DNA from: an uncultured Eggerthella sp.
Lineage (GTDB): Bacteria; Actinomycetota; Coriobacteriia; Coriobacteriales; Eggerthellaceae
Direction: 5' to 3'
NCBI GenBank assembly: GCA_902470405.1
Contig: CABRGJ010000028.1
Coordinates: forward strand, 1-8,336
Length of the DNA: 8,336 bases
How positions within the stretch are numbered: the stretch's first letter is position 1; each line of letters begins with the position of its first letter. Shown here piece by piece: positions 5,894-8,336 of this stretch. The notes under the pieces were generated by a model. The model was not told the DNA's origin. It saw only the letters and a list, made by a program, of their open reading frames with translations, and ran no database searches. The position numbers were made by a program, and so were the translations under genes.

Positions 5894-7459
5894 TCATCTT
5901 CCTATCATTCGAGCAAAAGCTGTGGCTTCATAATCTGGTGTGACGAAGTTCGCGTCAAGTCCTTCGCTTAAAGTCTTCACTTCATCACAAGGCATCGGTA
6001 TCTGTTGCGCTTCTATCATCTTCACTGGTCCACGCACCATTTCGACCACAGGGGTCACCACGCCGATAGTAAGACATATTACAAGAATCACCCGAACAAT
6101 CTTCCCATGCATCTGCGCAACCATCGAATCAACAGGCTTGCCCTTCATCTCCCTCAGCCATTGATAATACGATCGGAAGTCCTTTTCCGAAAGATGCTTA
6201 GCGACCATAACCAGTAACACCATCAAACCGGGTATCGAGGCACGCATTGCAAAGTCAGATGAAGGCCCAAGCCGCGTGATGTTCGCAACCATGAGCAAAA
6301 CTAGCGCACCATACCAGTACGGGTTCTTCCTCTCGGTCGGCAACAAGAGCAGAAGCAACAGGCCGTACTCAAGAAGGAAGAAAAGCCCTAAACGCAATAT
6401 ATGCGGCAACGTAACACCGCCGATATACGCATGGAAAAGAATCTGTGATCCTCCGAATGTCGCTGAAGTCAAAGTAGCTCGCTGACTCAACGTTAAGAAC
6501 ATTCCGATAGATATGAGCGGGATGAGCGCGATCAGAGTTTGCAGCGACGCAAGCTCTCTGAGCGAAAAGAGCACTCCACGCGCCTTCGCCCTACCAACAA
6601 GCTTCGCAAAGCCAATGAAGAGAAGCCCCATTGTCGGCAAAGGACAGAGAAAAGCGCTCAGAACGCCAATGAAGATATCGTTTCCTAGTCGTGTAGTTGA
6701 AAGGATGAGCAATGTTGCGATCCACGCGGGAATAGCTTGGTTGAATACCCAGAACAACTGTGTCGTAAAGCTGCTCAACTGATAAACCTCTGCCCACCAT
6801 TCGATGTGGATCTTCTGCGTCAAGCGTGTCTCGATAGCTGACACATCACCCGTCAAGAGCAAGCCTACTATGTCCATCCCGCTGAAGAATATAAAGAGAG
6901 CCACAACACCTACGACGATCTTTGGACTGGACTTCTTAACGCACTGCAAAAGCAAAACAATCGCAAGGAACACGCCGCATGCTGACCACACCAAAAGAGC
7001 GATATTCGCACCAGCCCAGACAGCATCTACACCGAAACCAAAGGCAAGAAAGAGCTTCCCGACCAAAGCAGGCACGAGCCAGAATCCGAAATAATAACAG
7101 AGAGCATTTCCGTTTTCATATACGACCGGCCAATCGTAGCTTATCAAATCTCGAAAGACTGCATTTCTTGCATTCCAGTCCGATGACTGATAGAGAAAAC
7201 CACCCTGGCCACCCAGAACGCACCACAAAAGAAGCGCAATGGCGATCGCGACAACAAGAGGAATCGATACGACCACGTCACCAGAGCAGAAAGCTTGTTG
7301 GTCCATCTTCTTCCAGATCAAGAACACTCCCACAACGAGAGCAATTGCTGTAATAATCGCGCAAGGAAGACTCAACCAGCCAAAACACCAGATCAAGAGC
7401 GGAAGCGCCAAAAATGCGATACCAAGTAGATATGTCTTGCGATTGGAAAGCGTAATCAA
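5894..7459 (-). CDS. Polytopic membrane protein, GT-C-like, function unknown
   Basis: This 521-residue protein has about 11-13 hydrophobic helices (for example 10-30, 32-50, 62-82, 124-142, 150-172, 180-203, 245-257, 262-285, 305-323, 355-373, 380-394, 408-420, 454-472). The first long loop carries G-G-Q-G-G-F-L-Y-Q-S-S-D-W-N-A-R-N (83-99), then F-R-D-L-I-S-Y-D-W-P-V (102-112). Later come H-I-E-W-W (218-222), F-W-V-F-N-Q-A-I-P-A-W (236-246) and S-D-F-A-M-R-A-S-I-P (401-410). The architecture, with an acidic residue in the first outer loop, resembles GT-C membrane glycosyltransferases, which use polyprenyl-phosphate sugars outside the cytoplasm. Assignment is by architecture only. The TTG start at 7459 has only a weak upstream GGA. 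An ATG at 7480 in the same frame is separated from it by a TAG at 7468-7466. It sits between a flippase and the initiating transferase. Confidence 0.8.
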   Translation of the reverse strand: MITLSNRKTYLLGIAFLALPLLIWCFGWLSLPCAIITAIALVVGVFLIWKKMDQQAFCSGDVVVSIPLVVAIAIALLLWCVLGGQGGFLYQSSDWNARNAVFRDLISYDWPVVYENGNALCYYFGFWLVPALVGKLFLAFGFGVDAVWAGANIALLVWSACGVFLAIVLLLQCVKKSSPKIVVGVVALFIFFSGMDIVGLLLTGDVSAIETRLTQKIHIEWWAEVYQLSSFTTQLFWVFNQAIPAWIATLLILSTTRLGNDIFIGVLSAFLCPLPTMGLLFIGFAKLVGRAKARGVLFSLRELASLQTLIALIPLISIGMFLTLSQRATLTSATFGGSQILFHAYIGGVTLPHILRLGLFFLLEYGLLLLLLLPTERKNPYWYGALVLLMVANITRLGPSSDFAMRASIPGLMVLLVMVAKHLSEKDFRSYYQWLREMKGKPVDSMVAQMHGKIVRVILVICLTIGVVTPVVEMVRGPVKMIEAQQIPMPCDEVKTLSEGLDANFVTPDYEATAFARMIGR

Positions 7460-7465
7460 GATTAT

Positions 7466-8336
7466 CTATATTCCGATCATGATGAACTTCGATCTAGGGA
7501 GGCCTCTCGATCCTGCCCTTGCTTGAAACTTACAAAGAACACAATAGCAAACCAGAGAGCGAGTGCGAGCATACAGAGCAAATAACACCATGACGCACCC
7601 GCTATGCCCCATTTGCACACATGGATTTGCGATGATCAAAGCAATAAGAGCGATTGAAACGTATCCCCATACAAGCCGTTGCTGCTTACGCATGATCGTG
7701 ATGCCCATAGTGAACAAACTTGCAAGCGCGAGGAAACCACCACCGGACACCAGGATAATCAGCTCGACCAAGAAAGACGACAGATCGGTGGCGTAGAGCC
7801 AGCCTAATACAGGAATACCTAGAAAGAAAGCAGCGATATCGCAGCCGAGCGTTATTAGGGCAACAATACCAATCTGAAGAGCGAATTCTCGAAGAAACGC
7901 AGGCTTTCTTCCGTTCGTCCATTTTTCAGAGAGTGGCTCGACCAGAGGCATATATACGAATTGAGCCAGAAGACTCACGATAAAGACAGGCATGGCGATG
8001 AAACCATACTGAGCTTGAGCTACATCGTTCATCAAAGAATCGATCGCATATTTTGGAGCATTCCCTACATAGAAAAGGAGAAACGCCGCCAAAAAAAGCG
8101 GGAAACAATCTTTCAGCAGCGATTTAACAGAACAGCTAACCGCAGCTCGCTTTCCACCCAAAATCCTACCCTTGGCCCTACCGAGAGAGGAGCCGTCGTC
8201 TTTCGCTGGGAGGCCAAATCGCTTACGGATAAAAGAAAGACCTGCAACCAAAAACAACATCGAATAGATCGTTGCAGCGGCAAGTGAAAAGATAAGGTCT
8301 GAAGAAAGAACAACGACAACGCAAAAAACCACCAGC
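7466..8336 (-). CDS. Polysaccharide flippase (Wzx/MATE-like), 5'-partial, apparent C-terminal frameshift
   Basis: The frame is open to the window edge (8336), so the N-terminal half lies outside. What remains is a hydrophobic segment, a basic cytoplasmic linker, then K-D-C-F-P-L-F-L-A-A-F and Y-V-G-N-A-P-K-Y-A-I-D (coded near 8120-8035). Next are F-I-A-M-P-V-F-I-V-S-L-L and further paired helices. This matches the C-terminal half of oligosaccharide flippases. As written, the frame stops at 7466 after a Cys/Arg-rich, non-membrane tail. At TGTGTG (7621-7616) a shift to another frame gives V-C-K-W-G-I-A-G-A-S-W-C-Y-L-L-C and a final hydrophobic helix, ending at TGA 7479-7477. That is what a flippase C-terminus should look like. 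A lost TG unit (or one extra base) would explain it, either as a real mutation or an assembly error. Flippase identity is fairly sure; intactness is doubtful. Confidence 0.82.
   Translation of the reverse strand, partial: LVVFCVVVVLSSDLIFSLAAATIYSMLFLVAGLSFIRKRFGLPAKDDGSSLGRAKGRILGGKRAAVSCSVKSLLKDCFPLFLAAFLLFYVGNAPKYAIDSLMNDVAQAQYGFIAMPVFIVSLLAQFVYMPLVEPLSEKWTNGRKPAFLREFALQIGIVALITLGCDIAAFFLGIPVLGWLYATDLSSFLVELIILVSGGGFLALASLFTMGITIMRKQQRLVWGYVSIALIALIIANPCVQMGHSGCVMVLFALYARTRSLVCYCVLCKFQARAGSRGLPRSKFIMIGI
7477..7620 (-). other. Displaced C-terminal coding segment of the flippase (alternate frame)
   Basis: Read from GTG at 7620, this frame encodes 47 residues plus TGA. It starts V-C-K-W-G-I-A-G-A-S-W and continues with a ~20-residue hydrophobic helix (C-Y-L-L-C-M-L-A-L-A-L-W-F-A-I-V-F-F) and a polar tail, K-Q-G-Q-D-R-E-A-S. 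This is the natural final transmembrane segment and cytoplasmic tail of the flippase encoded upstream in a different frame. Its TGA overlaps an ATG (ATGA at 7480-7477), the usual coupling arrangement in this operon. That supports it as the ancestral gene end. Confidence 0.7.
7616..7621 (-). repeat. (TG)3 dinucleotide run at the frameshift point
   Basis: The minus strand reads CCA-TGTGTG-CAAATGG. With four TG units instead of three, the two frames join into one continuous reading frame (N-P-C-V-C-K-W-G-I-A-G-A). The run is short, so replication slippage is possible but not strongly favoured. A sequencing or assembly indel is equally possible. Confidence 0.5.

Noticed and set aside
6979..7353. 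Plus-strand open frame of 124 codons
   Set aside because: It is antisense to the membrane protein gene. Its composition is His/Arg/Pro/Ser-rich with no motif, and it has no convincing ribosome site.
7466..7627. Programmed ribosomal frameshifting in the flippase
   Set aside because: No slippery heptamer, stop-coupled shift codon or downstream stem was recognised. A simple indel at the TG run is the plainer reading.

Overview
The window is a stretch of a bacterial cell-surface polysaccharide (capsule / O-antigen-type, Wzx/Wzy-dependent) biosynthesis locus. All eight genes lie on the minus strand and read from high to low coordinates as one tightly packed operon. They are joined by stop/start overlaps or gaps of at most 43 bases. 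Promoter and terminator both lie outside the window. The base composition is close to half G+C by eye. Starts are often TTG or GTG, with AGGAG-like Shine-Dalgarno sites. Several proteins resemble, from memory, families common in anaerobic Gram-positive gut bacteria (Coriobacteriia or Clostridia-like). That taxonomic guess is weak.

In transcription order: (1) 8336 to about 7477, the C-terminal part of a polysaccharide flippase, 5'-truncated by the window edge. It carries an apparent frameshift at a TGTGTG run, which swaps its last 47 residues for a non-membrane tail. (2) 7459-5894, a 521-residue polytopic membrane protein of unknown function with a GT-C-like look. (3) 5850-5041, an initiating sugar-phosphate transferase (WcaJ/PglC superfamily). 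(4) 5044-3740, an ATP-grasp ligase. (5) 3731-2664, an ornithine cyclodeaminase/mu-crystallin-family NAD(P)-dependent enzyme. (6) 2667-1594, a sugar-transfer-associated ATP-grasp protein. (7) 1584-232, a Wzy-type repeat-unit polymerase. (8) 244-1, the N-terminal 81 residues of a second flippase (canonical Wzx), running off the window.

Together the genes suggest this pathway. The phosphosugar transferase starts a lipid-linked oligosaccharide on undecaprenyl phosphate in the cytoplasm, and a flippase exports it. Wzy polymerises it, and the GT-C-like protein may add or modify sugars outside. The central trio (ATP-grasp, cyclodeaminase-family enzyme, ATP-grasp) is unusual. Its tight coupling suggests the polymer may carry an amino-acid, imino-acid or opine-like substituent made by the dehydrogenase-type enzyme and attached by ATP-dependent ligation. 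This is inference. No classical cytoplasmic glycosyltransferase, tRNA, rRNA, CRISPR, insertion sequence or plausible plus-strand gene was seen.
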